Shown: positions 51,618-61,699, numbered from the stretch's first letter. The stretch: DNA of 64,000 nt from Bacillus sp. Marseille-Q1617 (GCF_903645295.1 NZ_CAHJXM010000002.1:224001-288000), one strand, 5' to 3'. Notes: generated by a model not told the origin, from the letters alone. Numbers and translations are program-made.

Positions 51618-52124
51618 ATGGAAAAGAAAAAGAACATCGGATTTAATATCATAAAAAGTGACCCTACTGACGGGCATGGAGGCTATGGTGTCGGGGCGCT
51701 GAGCCTAGATAATGTGTCTCCTGTCATGATCGATGTGGAAGAAGGGGAAGCGACGATCGAAATCGGTGCGATGCACGCACGGAGCCCGATGGAAAGAGGA
51801 ATTAAATTTACGAATAACCGGGAGGATTCAGCCGGGGGCAAGCTGTTCTGGCTGATTTGGGTGACGATTGACCGCATGGAGGACGGCCCTTATTATGCGG
51901 GGGTGACTGCCTGTGAAATGGTCATGAATCGTGAAAAGCGGAGAGGCTACAAGTCGATGCCGGAGCACGTCAATCATATGGATAAATCCATCAAACGACA
52001 CATCATCGTCGATCACATGGACGATAAGTCAAAAGGGATCCTGGCAGACTTCCTCAAAAACCATGACCAGGGCATGTGGGACCGCTCCAAGCCTGAGTTG
52101 AAAGAAGCGTTGAAAGCGGAATAA
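51618..52124 (+). CDS. ywhD: YwhD-family protein
   Basis: A 168-residue cytoplasmic protein, start MEKKKNIGFNIIKSDPTDGHGGYGVGALSLDNVSPVMID, typical of YwhD. Function unknown; conserved downstream of ywhC. ATG follows AAAAGGAGTG. Confidence 0.88.
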   Translation: MEKKKNIGFNIIKSDPTDGHGGYGVGALSLDNVSPVMIDVEEGEATIEIGAMHARSPMERGIKFTNNREDSAGGKLFWLIWVTIDRMEDGPYYAGVTACEMVMNREKRRGYKSMPEHVNHMDKSIKRHIIVDHMDDKSKGILADFLKNHDQGMWDRSKPELKEALKAE

Positions 52125-52296
52125 GATAGATGGCGGCCCATCCCTTACTATCAGGGATGGGCCTTTACTTTTGGACACCATTTTGTTTTGTGAACAAACT
52201 GTGACATTTTTTTGAAAGTGACTTTCACATCTTGTACTTATCTTGGAAAAAAAGTACACTTAAAGCACAGTTTGCACATAAACTAGGACATGAAAG

Positions 52297-52330
52297 ACCC
52301 CGGGTTCGCACAAGCCCGGGGTTTTTCGTA
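52297..52330. terminator. Bidirectional terminator between ywhD and ctaG-like gene
   Basis: ACCCCGGG/CCCGGGGT stem with TTCGCACAAG loop, followed by TTTTTC. It overlaps the promoter-distal end of the convergent gene. Confidence 0.85.
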
Positions 52331-52332
52331 TT

Positions 52333-53133
52333 TTATAAATGGATAACGCCCGGCTTTGGTCTGGATGCTTTGTACCATTGCAGACAAAGGATAAAAATAA
52401 TGATCATATCGATTGCATCTCCGCCGTAATACATGAGCATACTCCCGGCTTCGGCTTGATTTACCGGGACTCCCTCCGGCGGCCGGGCATAAATAATTTT
52501 CGAAAGAATGCCATGGGCAGCAAGGGCGCATAGCAATGCCGCAGCCCGGTATGCATAGCTTTTACGGTGCGGAATTGGGTCAATATAGATCAAACTGACA
52601 GTAAATAGATAACCTGCAAGGAATACATGCAGATGGATGAATATATGCAGCATAATGTTTTGGTGCATGGCGCTGTACAAACTGGTGGTGTAAAGCAGCC
52701 ACAGCCCTCCTATATTCACGATGGAAGCAAAAAAGGGGTCGTTCAATACCTGTAATGGCCTAGTTTTTAACAGCCGTGAGAGCGTTCTCGCTTTATTCCT
52801 GGGAAGGGTGCGCAGTGTAAGGGTCATTGGTGCAGCCAATGCCATCAACAGCGGTGCGAGCATGCCAAGAAAAAGATGTCCGAGCATATGTGCCTGAAAA
52901 TCGTGATGTGCCTTCTCTGCAAGGGGGCTGGCAACAGAAGCAACGGCCAGAAAAACTCCTGCGGACCAGGAAACCGTTCGGTACAATGGCCATTTTTTAT
53001 AGTGGCGGTTTGAAAGGATCACTGCCCACACATAAAGGATCAGGGCACAAATAAAAGGAATGGCCAAAATCAATTGAGGTGTTGGCCCAAAAAGGCTCCG
53101 GGCAGCTTCTTCATGGACGTGATCCGTGCTCAT
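52333..53133 (-). CDS. CtaG-family cytochrome c oxidase assembly protein
   Basis: A 266-residue protein with seven hydrophobic helices of the Caa3_CtaG family. HDFQAHMLGHLFLGMLAPLLMALAAP carries the conserved His pair, and HIFIHLHVFLAGYLF a second. Proposed to deliver copper or aid maturation of caa3 oxidase. Start overlaps the stop of the DUF2243 gene (TGATG). The pair interrupts the ywhD-pbpG order of B. subtilis, so it is an addition to the backbone. Confidence 0.87.
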   Translation of the reverse strand: MSTDHVHEEAARSLFGPTPQLILAIPFICALILYVWAVILSNRHYKKWPLYRTVSWSAGVFLAVASVASPLAEKAHHDFQAHMLGHLFLGMLAPLLMALAAPMTLTLRTLPRNKARTLSRLLKTRPLQVLNDPFFASIVNIGGLWLLYTTSLYSAMHQNIMLHIFIHLHVFLAGYLFTVSLIYIDPIPHRKSYAYRAAALLCALAAHGILSKIIYARPPEGVPVNQAEAGSMLMYYGGDAIDMIIIFILCLQWYKASRPKPGVIHL

Positions 53134-53606
53134 CAGATGAGCTCCGCCTTCGCCTTCCTGCCTGTAAGGATCGTCACCATGATTCCGGCAATCAGCAGTG
53201 CTAGGGCAATGCTATTCCAAATCAAATCGTAAACGAACACATTTTCAACATAGCGGATTTCATGGATGCGCATGATCTTATGCTGGATCGTGCCGTCGTA
53301 TAATTGGAAGCCGCCGGTGCCGAGCAGGATGCCGCCCCACCATCTCGCCTGCCAGTAGGCGTTCCTCCGCTTCAGGTCTGCAAAAAGAAAAAATCCGCCG
53401 ATCGTGGCAAACCAGCTGAATGCATGGAAGAATCCATCCGATACCAAGCCGATATCCGTGGTGGATCTGTCATAAAAATGATGCCAGTGAAGCAGCTGAT
53501 GGAAGACCGTCTCATCAATGAATGCCACCAGGCCGAGCCCGCATAGAAATCCCGATAACAGATTCCGTCCGGAGTAAATGCTCCGTGTTCCCAGAACTTT
53601 AACCAT
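53133..53606 (-). CDS. DUF2243 membrane protein
   Basis: 157 residues from ATG 53606 (GGGGAGG seven bases upstream; in-frame TTG 53612 is too close). Four hydrophobic helices; GFLCGLGLVAFIDETVFHQLLHWHHFYD and GGFQLYDGTIQHKIMRIHEIRY have many conserved histidines, suggesting metal handling. Known to accompany CtaG-family genes, as here with a one-base overlap. Confidence 0.87.
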   Translation of the reverse strand: MVKVLGTRSIYSGRNLLSGFLCGLGLVAFIDETVFHQLLHWHHFYDRSTTDIGLVSDGFFHAFSWFATIGGFFLFADLKRRNAYWQARWWGGILLGTGGFQLYDGTIQHKIMRIHEIRYVENVFVYDLIWNSIALALLIAGIMVTILTGRKAKAELI

Positions 53607-53796
53607 CGCCAAACCTCCCCTTGATTTCTTGTCACCATTATTCCCTCATAAAAAAGCGATAAACTCAGAGCGGAAAAAACCACCCCATTTAAAACATAAG
53701 GAAAACTTATGCATGAGGATAATGAACTTCTAATTAACTTATGAGAGCCTGCCGGGTACGATGGTAGTAGATTGATACAAGTAAGGAGTGGTAGAG

Positions 53797-54258
53797 GTGG
53801 AGAGGGAGATCACATTCAGATTAGCCGTAAAAGAGGACTTGGACAGGATTGTCCAGATGCTCGCTGACGATGTATTGGGAAAAGAAAGGGAACGTTATGA
53901 GGACCCCCTGCCGGAAGGGTATATGAAAGCCTTTCAGGCGATTGAGTCGGATCCGAACAATGAACTGACAGTGGCCTGTCATGACAACAAAATCATAGGC
54001 GTGATGCAAATCACTTTCACGCCTTACCTTACCCATCAGGGGAGCTGGCGGTCGACGATCGAAGGTGTGAGGACTTCCACTGCTGTCCGCGGGCAGGGAG
54101 TTGGATCCAAGATGATCAACTGGGCGGTGGAGCGTGCAAGAGAACGCGGCTGCAGTTTGGTCCAGCTCACAACGGACAAACAGCGCGGGGATGCTCTTCG
54201 ATTCTACGAGAAGCTCGGATTCAGCGCCACACACGAAGGAATGAAAATGAAACTTTAA
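53797..54258 (+). CDS. GNAT-family N-acetyltransferase
   Basis: 153 residues from GTG 53797, eight bases after AAGGAG (GTG 53788 would abut the site). Acetyl-CoA motif A is VRTSTAVRGQGVGSKMINWAVERARERG and the C-terminal ALRFYEKLGFSATHEGMK motif B is complete. Substrate not deducible. Confidence 0.87.
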   Translation: MEREITFRLAVKEDLDRIVQMLADDVLGKERERYEDPLPEGYMKAFQAIESDPNNELTVACHDNKIIGVMQITFTPYLTHQGSWRSTIEGVRTSTAVRGQGVGSKMINWAVERARERGCSLVQLTTDKQRGDALRFYEKLGFSATHEGMKMKL

Positions 54259-54265
54259 CGAGCTA

Positions 54266-54310
54266 AAGGCCCGTCCCGCGTCGCTTTAAAGCAACGCAGG
54301 ACGGGCCTTC
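54266..54310. repeat. GGCCCGTCCC hairpin repeat (terminator between convergent genes)
   Basis: AAGGCCCGTCCCGCGTCGCTTT/AAAGCAACGCAGGACGGGCCTT stem. Likely terminates both the GNAT gene and pbpG. Confidence 0.85.
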
Positions 54311-54319
54311 AAAAGGAAC

Positions 54320-56389
54320 TTAGAAGATCCAATCTTTCAGTTTTTTGTACCATGGTTTTTTGTCGTTTTTGGATGGTTCTTTTTCTTTTGGCGATTCGTG
54401 TTCTCCGAGGTGTACTTTGCAGTATTCAGTCGGTTCGGTGCCCCTCACGAAGTAGGTGAAGCGCTGGACGGGACAATCCTTCGTGGCAAGTTTGCCATTG
54501 TGGGGATTGACTGCCACTCCGACGACGCCCTTGGTCGGCTTGAACGCTTTGACGGGTTCGTCCTTCAGGGCTTCCTCCATGAATTCCACCCATATTTTCT
54601 TCGCGTAAAGTTTATCGGTCACCAGGGAGATGTCCTTCCCTTTGTCATAACCGGTCCATACCCCGGCTGTCAGCTGCGGCGAGAATCCGATCATCCAGTT
54701 GTCGGTATTGGTCGTACCGGATTTTCCGGCGTAATGCCTTGTTGCGTCTTTCCTGATCTGGATCCCGGTGACGGTCGAGTAATCATTCAGCTTCGGATCG
54801 AATATTCCGCTCAGCATGTGAGTCATGACGTAGGCTTTGTCCGGATCGAGGACTTGCTCTTTCTTCACTTCTTTTTCATAGATGACGTTCCCGGACCAGT
54901 CTTCCACACGGGTGATGAAGACCGGTTTCACTTTGTAGCCGCCGTTGGCGAACATATTGTAGGCGTTCACCATATCGATCACCCTCGCTCCCGATGTTCC
55001 GAGGGCGGATGACGGATACTTTTTAACCGGGGTGGTGATGCCGAATTTCTCCTTTGTCGTTTTCGGCAGGGTGTCCTGTCCCATGAACAGGTGGGTCTTC
55101 ACGGCATAGACATTATCGGAGAGAGCAATCGCCTGGGCAAGCGTGATATCATCGTTCGCATATTTATTATTGTAGTTATGCGGCGCGTATTTTTTATTTC
55201 CGTCAAACGTGAAAGTGGTGAGTTCGCTTTTCATCGTGGTGGCAGGCGTGAATCCCTGGTCGAGTGCTGAATAGTAAAGGAGCGGCTTGATCGTCGAACC
55301 GGGCTGGCGTATGGCTTGAACAGCGCGGTTGAAAGGACTTTCCTCATAGCTCCGGCCGCCGACCATCGCAGTGACGTAGCCGTTTTTAGGATTCATCGAG
55401 ACAAACCCGAGCTGGATGTCGGACTCCTCTTCAATCTGCCCGTCGACCACTTTTTCAGCTATTTCCTGATGCTTTGTATTAAGCGTTGTGTAAACTTTGA
55501 GACCGCCCATTTCGATTGTTCGTTCTTCAAGCCCCAGTTCCGTGCGGAGGATGTTTTTAACGACATCTTGAAAATATGGCGCTGTTTCCACGGTTAGATG
55601 GGCATGATGCCCGTTGATCTTGATTGGTTTTGCCTTCGTAATTTCACTTTCCGCCTTCGTGATGAAACCATCTTCCTTCATAGAATCAAGTATGAGCTCC
55701 TGCCGCTTCTTGGCATTCTCCATCGATTCGAGAGGGGAATAGTAGGAAGGTGCTTTCGGGATCCCCGCAAGCATGGATGCCTCCGCCAGTGTCAGCCTGT
55801 CTGCGTCTTTTCCAAAATAATATTGACTTGCAGCCTGGACCCCGTAAGCGCCGTGTCCGTAATAGATGGTGTTGAGGTAACCCTCGAGAATTTCCTTCTT
55901 GCTATAGTTCATTTCGATGCGAAGTGTATAAAGGGCTTCTGAAATCTTTCGTTTCCACGTCTTATCATGCGTTAAAAATAGATTGCGGGCGTACTGCTGG
56001 GAAATGGTGCTCGCCCCCTGTACCTTGGCCATTGCCTGCAGGTCGGCGAGTGCGGCGCCGGCGATCCTTTTTATATCAAATCCGTAATGTTGATAGAAAT
56101 TCTTGTCTTCTATTGAAATCGTCGCTTCGACGAGGGCCGGTGAGATTTGGTCGAGATTCACCCAGTAGCGTTTCTCGCCGGTGTTCGTCTCGCCGATCAC
56201 CTTGCCGTCCTCCCCGTAAATGAGCGTGGACTGAGGGACCGCGAGCGGCGGGGGACCCTGAATCTTCGCATACGTCAGCACCCCGATGAGCCCGATCAGC
56301 ATCAGGACAGAAAATAATAGAGACAGAATAACGGCTGCCCTGACATATTTTTTTGTTTTCTCCATTCTCGAACGAGTAATCAGTTCCAT
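54320..56389 (-). CDS. pbpG: Class A penicillin-binding protein PbpG
   Basis: 689 residues from ATG 56389, matching the 691 of B. subtilis PBP 2d. One N-terminal membrane helix (AAVILSLLFSVLMLIGLIGVLTY). The glycosyltransferase domain has EDKNFYQHYGFD with the catalytic Glu and GASTISQQYARNL. The transpeptidase has RQPGSTIKPLL (Ser nucleophile), SDN and KSGTT. It polymerises and cross-links peptidoglycan; in B. subtilis it acts in forespore wall synthesis. The frame is open to 56455, but the upstream start overlaps a repeat hairpin. Confidence 0.92.
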   Translation of the reverse strand: MELITRSRMEKTKKYVRAAVILSLLFSVLMLIGLIGVLTYAKIQGPPPLAVPQSTLIYGEDGKVIGETNTGEKRYWVNLDQISPALVEATISIEDKNFYQHYGFDIKRIAGAALADLQAMAKVQGASTISQQYARNLFLTHDKTWKRKISEALYTLRIEMNYSKKEILEGYLNTIYYGHGAYGVQAASQYYFGKDADRLTLAEASMLAGIPKAPSYYSPLESMENAKKRQELILDSMKEDGFITKAESEITKAKPIKINGHHAHLTVETAPYFQDVVKNILRTELGLEERTIEMGGLKVYTTLNTKHQEIAEKVVDGQIEEESDIQLGFVSMNPKNGYVTAMVGGRSYEESPFNRAVQAIRQPGSTIKPLLYYSALDQGFTPATTMKSELTTFTFDGNKKYAPHNYNNKYANDDITLAQAIALSDNVYAVKTHLFMGQDTLPKTTKEKFGITTPVKKYPSSALGTSGARVIDMVNAYNMFANGGYKVKPVFITRVEDWSGNVIYEKEVKKEQVLDPDKAYVMTHMLSGIFDPKLNDYSTVTGIQIRKDATRHYAGKSGTTNTDNWMIGFSPQLTAGVWTGYDKGKDISLVTDKLYAKKIWVEFMEEALKDEPVKAFKPTKGVVGVAVNPHNGKLATKDCPVQRFTYFVRGTEPTEYCKVHLGEHESPKEKEPSKNDKKPWYKKLKDWIF

Positions 56390-56453
56390 CCCTTTTCCCG
56401 CCTTTTTTATAAAATAGTTTTCTATGAGAATCCGTCCCCGGGTTCCCTTCCCC

Positions 56454-56498
56454 AAGGCCCGTCCCTCGATGCGTTAAAGCACCGAGGGACGGGCCTTC
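56454..56498. repeat. GGCCCGTCCC hairpin repeat
   Basis: AAGGCCCGTCCCTCG(A)TGC/GCACCGAGGGACGGGCCTT stem. Unusual place: upstream of pbpG, about 65 bp from its start, rather than at a 3' end. Next to it (56500-56790) is A+T-rich DNA without recognisable genes. Confidence 0.85.
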
Positions 56499-56793
56499 CG
56501 ATAAACTTCTGGTATATATAATCAGTATGAAAGCTTTGCAGAGTTTTTAAACGTACTAGAATAGAAAAAATTTCACTTGAATTTTTGCTAGATTCCACTA
56601 TACTTTTTCTCATGTTTGTATTTATCATGATAGGGAAGGATAAAAATGACGTCTGTCGATGACGTTATTTATTTTGTAATCAATATCTGTGATGTTAAGT
56701 GACTTTGAATTTGGAAGGTTAAGCATATTTGATAATTTGCAGTAACAGGTTTTCAGCTAGAATAAACATAATAGCTATTTAGTTTTCAAACGG

Positions 56794-56929
56794 ATCCAGC
56801 TTTTGATTGGAGTGGAAGACGCAGACTCCTGCGGGATAAGCGAGTTAGGTGAGACCCCGCAGGCGAAGCCGAGGAGGCTCACCAACCGCCCGCGGAAAGC
56901 GGAGTCTTCCACGGAAATCAAAAGCGGCG
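56794..56929. repeat. 130-150 bp intergenic repeat, complete copy
   Basis: GATCCAGCTTTTGATTGGAG left end, CACGGAAATCAAAAGCGG right end. An open frame runs from the repeat into speE (from ATG 56803) and could mislead start prediction. Confidence 0.87.
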
Positions 56930-56979
56930 ATCGGGCAGTTTATAGCGATAAAATAATTATAAGAAGGGAAGTAGAAACA

Positions 56980-57810
56980 ATGAGTGGACTTTGGTACACA
57001 GAAAAACAAACAGAAAACTTCGGAATCACAATGAAAATCAAAAAGACTTTACATACAGAGCAAACGGATTTTCAATACCTTGAAATGGCTGAAACAGAAG
57101 AATGGGGCAACATGCTCTTCCTTGACGGCATGGTCATGACAAGCCAAAAAGACGAATTCGTCTACCACGAAATGGTCGCACACGTACCTTTATTCACACA
57201 CCCGAACCCGGAAAGAGTATTGGTAGTAGGAGGCGGCGACGGCGGTGTCATCCGTGAAGTCCTGAAGCACCCAAGCGTGAAAAAAGCCGTATTGGTCGAT
57301 ATCGATGGAAAAGTCATCGAGTACTCAAAGAAATACCTTCCGGAAATCGCAGGCGAACTTGAAAACGAGCGCGTCGATGTCCAGGTGGGCGACGGCTTCA
57401 TGCATATCGCGAAAAGCGAAAATGAATATGACGTCATCATGGTCGATTCCACTGAGCCTGTAGGGCCAGCTGTAAACCTGTTTACAAAAGGTTTTTATGC
57501 GGGAATCTCTAAAGCTCTTAAAGAAGACGGGATCTTTGTCGCTCAATGTGACAATCCATGGTTCAAAGCGGACCTTATCCGCCAGGTACAGCGTGATGTG
57601 AAGGAAATCTTCCCGGTTACACGCCTGTACACAGCGAATATCCCGACTTACCCAAGCGGCATGTGGGCATTCACGATCGGATCTAAAAAACATGATCCAA
57701 TCGAAGTGCCTGAAGAACGATTCCACGAAATCGAAACAAAATACTACACGCCGGAACTGCACAACGCAGCATTCGTGCTTCCTAAATTCGTCAAAGACCT
57801 GACGAAATAA
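56980..57810 (+). CDS. speE: Polyamine aminopropyltransferase (spermidine synthase)
   Basis: 276 residues from ATG 56980 (GAAGGGAAG ribosome site). Start [20 protein letters not shown]; the decarboxy-SAM site [16 protein letters not shown] and the catalytic-loop DSTEPVGPA are intact. Transfers aminopropyl groups from decarboxylated SAM to putrescine. Followed by speB, which makes putrescine from agmatine. Confidence 0.95.
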   Translation: MSGLWYTEKQTENFGITMKIKKTLHTEQTDFQYLEMAETEEWGNMLFLDGMVMTSQKDEFVYHEMVAHVPLFTHPNPERVLVVGGGDGGVIREVLKHPSVKKAVLVDIDGKVIEYSKKYLPEIAGELENERVDVQVGDGFMHIAKSENEYDVIMVDSTEPVGPAVNLFTKGFYAGISKALKEDGIFVAQCDNPWFKADLIRQVQRDVKEIFPVTRLYTANIPTYPSGMWAFTIGSKKHDPIEVPEERFHEIETKYYTPELHNAAFVLPKFVKDLTK

Positions 57811-57833
57811 TCGATAAAGAAAGGGTGAATAAG

Positions 57834-58706
57834 ATGCGTTTTGATGAAGCTTATTCAGGTAATGTGTTTATTAAGAGTCATCCTTCCTATGAAGAGAGCT
57901 CGGTTGTGCTTTACGGGATGCCGATGGATTGGACGGTCAGCTACCGTCCGGGTTCACGTTTCGGCCCTGCCCGCATCCGTGAAGTATCGATCGGACTTGA
58001 AGAATACAGTGCATATCTTGACCGCGAGCTTGAAGAAGTGAAATTCTTCGATGCCGGCGATATTCCGCTGCCGTTCGGAAATCCTCAGCGCAGCATCGAT
58101 ATGATCGAGGATTATATCGATCAGCTTCTAGGCGACGGGAAAATCCCGTTCGGCATGGGCGGGGAGCACCTCGTTTCATGGCCAGTGATGAAGGCTGTTG
58201 CGAAGAAGTACCCGGATTTGGCGATCATCCATATGGACGCTCACACGGATCTTCGTGAAGAGTATGAGGGAGAGCCGCTTTCCCACTCGACTCCGATCCG
58301 AAAGATCGCCGAGCATATCGGACCTGAAAATGTGTATTCTTTCGGAATCCGCTCAGGCATGAAGGAAGAGTTCCAATGGGCAAAAGAAAACGGCATGCAC
58401 ATCTCGAAATTCGAAGTGCTCGAGCCGCTTAAGAAAATCCTTCCGACGCTTGCAGGACGTCCTGTTTACGTCACGATCGACATCGACGTACTGGACCCAG
58501 CCCACGCTCCTGGAACAGGTACCGTGGACTGCGGCGGGATCACATCCAGGGAGCTGCTTGCATCCATCCATGAGATCGCGCACTCCGGAGTCCACGTAGT
58601 AGGTGCCGACCTCGTCGAAGTAGCACCAATCTACGACCCATCCGAACAAACAGCCAACACAGCCAGCAAACTCATTCGTGAAATGCTTTTAGGCTGGGTG
58701 AAATAA
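57834..58706 (+). CDS. speB: Agmatinase
   Basis: 290 residues from ATG 57834 (AAAGGGTG upstream; GTG 57825 is within the ribosome site). Ureohydrolase with the dimanganese motifs GMGGEHLVSWP, IHMDAHTDLREEY and TIDIDVLDPAHAPGTG. Hydrolyses agmatine to putrescine and urea; operon with speE. Confidence 0.95.
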   Translation: MRFDEAYSGNVFIKSHPSYEESSVVLYGMPMDWTVSYRPGSRFGPARIREVSIGLEEYSAYLDRELEEVKFFDAGDIPLPFGNPQRSIDMIEDYIDQLLGDGKIPFGMGGEHLVSWPVMKAVAKKYPDLAIIHMDAHTDLREEYEGEPLSHSTPIRKIAEHIGPENVYSFGIRSGMKEEFQWAKENGMHISKFEVLEPLKKILPTLAGRPVYVTIDIDVLDPAHAPGTGTVDCGGITSRELLASIHEIAHSGVHVVGADLVEVAPIYDPSEQTANTASKLIREMLLGWVK

Positions 58707-58711
58707 CTTAT

Positions 58712-58757
58712 TTAAAATAGGATTGCCTTGTTATGAGGTGATCCTATTTCTTTTATA
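58712..58757 (+). terminator. Terminator of speEB
   Basis: AAATAGGAT/ATCCTATTT stem with a 17-nt loop, followed by CTTTTATAAG. Confidence 0.82.
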
Positions 58758-58906
58758 AGGAGAAATAGTGCCTCTTTGAAAAATAGAGTGGGATAGAGTA
58801 CGTTAAGGGATCTGGGGAATGAAAGAAAAGTAAAAATGAATTGAATTAGGGTAGCAGCTCTATAGTCTCAAACAGAATTATTAGGCTCTATAGTAGTATG
58901 AAACGA

Positions 58907-59041
58907 AACCAGCTGTAGATTGGAGTGGAAGACGTAGACTCCTGCGGGAAAAGCGAAGCAGGGGAGACCCCGCAGGCGAATGCCGAGGAGGCTCCCCGCT
59001 CGCCCGCGGAAAGCGAAGTCTTCCACGGAAATCAACAGCGG
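58907..59041. repeat. 130-150 bp intergenic repeat, complete copy
   Basis: ACCAGCTGTAGATTGGAGTGG left, CCACGGAAATCAACAGCGG right, with AGGGGAGACCCCGCAGG and GAGGAGGCTCCCCGCTCG in the middle. The end pair CAGCTGTAGATT/AATCAACAGCGG has co-varied relative to the CTTTTGATT/AATCAAAAG copies, so the terminal stem is maintained. The rest of the 58758-59245 gap shows no gene. Confidence 0.87.
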
Positions 59042-59245
59042 TATAAAGAAGACGAAACCTGGTACCTGGAATTAAGAAGCCGGCTCATCACAACTTTCAC
59101 AAACTTCCAACCCAAAACTCACCCCCATTCATTGCATTTTCACCCAATACTTCTTATACTTAATAAGTTAGAAGGAAGACCGCCCGCCAACAAAGGCGGA
59201 CCAATTCCACGATCGGACCCTAAAATAGAAAAGGATGTGAGTGGT

Positions 59246-59686
59246 TTGACAGAATTCAATACTGAATCCACGCCTGTCAAAATTCACTTAAAAACGAATA
59301 TCACAATCGGTGAAGACAGCGACTCTTTTGAGCTCGTATCATTTGGGCGATACTATGAAAAAGGGGATGCCTTTTTCCTGAAGTACGACGAAGTCCAGGA
59401 AGAAGGGACCATCCATACAATCGTCAAAGTCACCGATACGCAGGCACTGATCTTAAGAAGCGGTGCCGTGAAGATGAGAATGGTGTTTAACGAAGAGGAA
59501 GAGATGAACGGTTCCTATGAAAGCGAGCTCGGGACACTCTTGCTTACGACAAAAACAAAGAAACTTTCACATACGAAAAACCTGTCCAAGGCAGAAGGGG
59601 ATTTCAACCTTTCATATGAGCTGATGATGCAGGGCAGCTCGGTCGGGGATTATGAGATGTCGATCAATTTTAAGGAGGAAGAATAG
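59246..59686 (+). CDS. ywiB: DUF1934 beta-barrel protein YwiB
   Basis: 146 residues from TTG 59246 (AAAAGGATGTGAGTGG upstream; GTG 59237 is an alternative). A calycin-like small barrel; [12 protein letters not shown] and [17 protein letters not shown] match YwiB. Function unknown. Four bases separate it from argS, as in B. subtilis. Confidence 0.87.
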   Translation: MTEFNTESTPVKIHLKTNITIGEDSDSFELVSFGRYYEKGDAFFLKYDEVQEEGTIHTIVKVTDTQALILRSGAVKMRMVFNEEEEMNGSYESELGTLLLTTKTKKLSHTKNLSKAEGDFNLSYELMMQGSSVGDYEMSINFKEEE

Positions 59687-59690
59687 GCGC

Positions 59691-61361
59691 ATGAATATCG
59701 TCGAAAAAGTACAAGAAAACCTGAAATCCGAAATAAAAGCAGCGGTTCTGAAAGCGGGTCTTGCAACAGAGGAGCAGATTCCGGATATCATCCTTGAGAC
59801 ACCGAAGGAAAAGTCACATGGGGATTACTCCACAAACATGGCGATGCAGCTGGCGCGTGTAGCGAAAAAAGCGCCGCGCATGATCGCAGAAGACATCATG
59901 GCAAACTTTGATCAATCAAAGGCTTCCATTGAAAAGATGGAAATTGCCGGACCTGGATTCATCAACTTCTTTATGAATAACGATTACCTGACGGATCTGA
60001 TTCCGATGATTCTCGATCAGGATCACGAATATGGATTGTCCGATGCAGGGAAAGGGGAGCGCATCAACGTTGAGTTTGTTTCAGCGAACCCTACCGGTGA
60101 CCTTCACCTTGGACATGCCCGCGGCGCTGCTGTCGGTGATTCCCTCTGTAATGTGCTTGAAAAAGCAGGCTACAAGGTGACTCGCGAGTACTATATCAAT
60201 GACGCCGGAAACCAGATCCATAACTTGGCTAAATCAGTGGAAGCCCGTTATTTCCAGGCACTTGGTCAAGATGTGGCAATGCCTGAAGACGGCTACCACG
60301 GTGCCGACATCATTGAAATCGGAAAGCAGCTTGCTGATGAATTCGGTTCTAAATATGCGGATGCAGGCGAAGAGGAACGCTACAAGTTTTTCCGTGAGTA
60401 CGGATTGAAGGTTGAAATGTCCAAGCTTCAGAAGGATCTCGAAATGTTCCGCGTGCCATTCAATGTGTGGTACTCTGAAACCTCCCTTTATGAAAACGGG
60501 AAAATCGATGCGGCGCTGGCGAAGCTCCGCGAAAACGGACATGTATACGAAGAAGACGGAGCGACTTGGTTCCGTTCGACCGAGCTTGGCGACGATAAGA
60601 ACCGTGTGTTGATCAAGAACGACGGGACGTATACGTATCTGACTCCGGACATCTCTTACCATCAGGATAAATTCGAGCGCGGGCATGAGGTGCTCATCAA
60701 CATCTGGGGAGCGGACCATCACGGTTATATCCCCCGCATGAAAGCGGCGATCGAAGCGCTTGGCTTTGACCGCGAGAAGCTTGAAGTAGAAGTGATTCAG
60801 CTTGTTCACCTTTATAAGGATGGCGAAAAGATGAAGATGAGTAAGCGTACCGGTAAAGCGGTAACGCTGCGTGAGCTTGTGGAGGAAGTCGGCCTGGATG
60901 CCGTTCGTTATTTCTTCGCGATGAGAAGCGCGGATACCCATATGGATTTCGATCTGGACCTGGCGGTGTCACAGTCCAATGAAAACCCTGTCTACTATGC
61001 ACAATACGCACATGCGCGTATCTGTTCGATCCTGCGTCAGGCAGAAGAGTCCGGCCTTGCTTCTGAAGACCGCATCGACCTGAGCCTGATCGGAACGGAA
61101 AAAGAAATCGACCTTCTGAAGAAGCTGGGAGAATTCCCGCAGATGATCGCCGATGCAGCTGAGAAGCGCACACCGCACCGTGTCGCAAACTACATCAATG
61201 ATCTTGCATCTGCATTCCACAGCTTCTATAACGCCAACAAGGTGCTGGACGATGAAAACCGCGAGCTTACAACAGCGCGCCTGGCACTCGTCAAATCCGT
61301 ACGGGTAACGCTTCAAAACGCACTTGCCCTGATCGGTGTTGCAGCCCCTGAAAAAATGTAA
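59691..61361 (+). CDS. argS: Arginyl-tRNA synthetase
   Basis: 556 residues, the same length as B. subtilis Arg[13 protein letters not shown] is the HIGH motif, [10 protein letters not shown] the KMSKS equivalent, and the N-terminal Add1 and C-terminal DALR domains are present. ATG 59691 follows GGAGGAAGAA in the end of ywiB. Charges tRNA-Arg. Confidence 0.96.
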   Translation: MNIVEKVQENLKSEIKAAVLKAGLATEEQIPDIILETPKEKSHGDYSTNMAMQLARVAKKAPRMIAEDIMANFDQSKASIEKMEIAGPGFINFFMNNDYLTDLIPMILDQDHEYGLSDAGKGERINVEFVSANPTGDLHLGHARGAAVGDSLCNVLEKAGYKVTREYYINDAGNQIHNLAKSVEARYFQALGQDVAMPEDGYHGADIIEIGKQLADEFGSKYADAGEEERYKFFREYGLKVEMSKLQKDLEMFRVPFNVWYSETSLYENGKIDAALAKLRENGHVYEEDGATWFRSTELGDDKNRVLIKNDGTYTYLTPDISYHQDKFERGHEVLINIWGADHHGYIPRMKAAIEALGFDREKLEVEVIQLVHLYKDGEKMKMSKRTGKAVTLRELVEEVGLDAVRYFFAMRSADTHMDFDLDLAVSQSNENPVYYAQYAHARICSILRQAEESGLASEDRIDLSLIGTEKEIDLLKKLGEFPQMIADAAEKRTPHRVANYINDLASAFHSFYNANKVLDDENRELTTARLALVKSVRVTLQNALALIGVAAPEKM

Positions 61362-61370
61362 TCAAAAATC

Positions 61371-61416
61371 GAAGGCCCGTCCCTCGCTGCGTTAATGCAG
61401 TGAAGGGCGGGTCTTC
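61371..61416. terminator. GGCCCGTCCC hairpin repeat acting as argS terminator
   Basis: GAAGGCCCGTCCCTCGCTGC/GCAGTGAAGGGCGGGTCTTC stem (one bulge and G-U pairs), followed by TTTTTAATATTTTTTT. Confidence 0.85.
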
Positions 61417-61478
61417 TTTTTAATATTTTTTTCCGTATAACGTATAATAGTGGGTAGACATAGCTTAGGAGGTTACTC

Positions 61479-61658
61479 ATGAAGACTGTTGTGCTGGCCA
61501 TTGTTACCGGGTTTGTGGTAGGGTTCATTTTCGCCCTGTTCAAGCTTCCGATTCCAGCCCCGCCCGCGCTTGCCGGAATCGCCGGGATCGTTGGGATTTA
61601 TTTGGGCTTCAAGGCATTCATGGCGATCCAGCCTTGGATTGAATCGGTATTTAAGTGA
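61479..61658 (+). CDS. XapX-domain (DUF1427) small membrane protein, 59 aa
   Basis: ATG 61479 behind TTAGGAGG, with TATAAT at 61443-61448. The product has two short hydrophobic helices and the motif FKLPIPAPPALAGIAGIVGIYLG typical of XapX proteins. Function unknown; relatives accompany purine nucleoside or drug-export genes. Confidence 0.87.
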   Translation: MKTVVLAIVTGFVVGFIFALFKLPIPAPPALAGIAGIVGIYLGFKAFMAIQPWIESVFK

Positions 61659-61699
61659 TTTTTACATAAAAGAAGCGTCCTGATAAAGGGAGTGCTGTC

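Noticed and set aside
56803..56979. N-terminal extension of SpeE
   Set aside because: The extra codons lie in an intergenic repeat copy; the family start and ribosome site are at 56980.
58925..59245. N-terminal extension of YwiB
   Set aside because: Again repeat-derived codons; homologues begin near the TTG at 59246.
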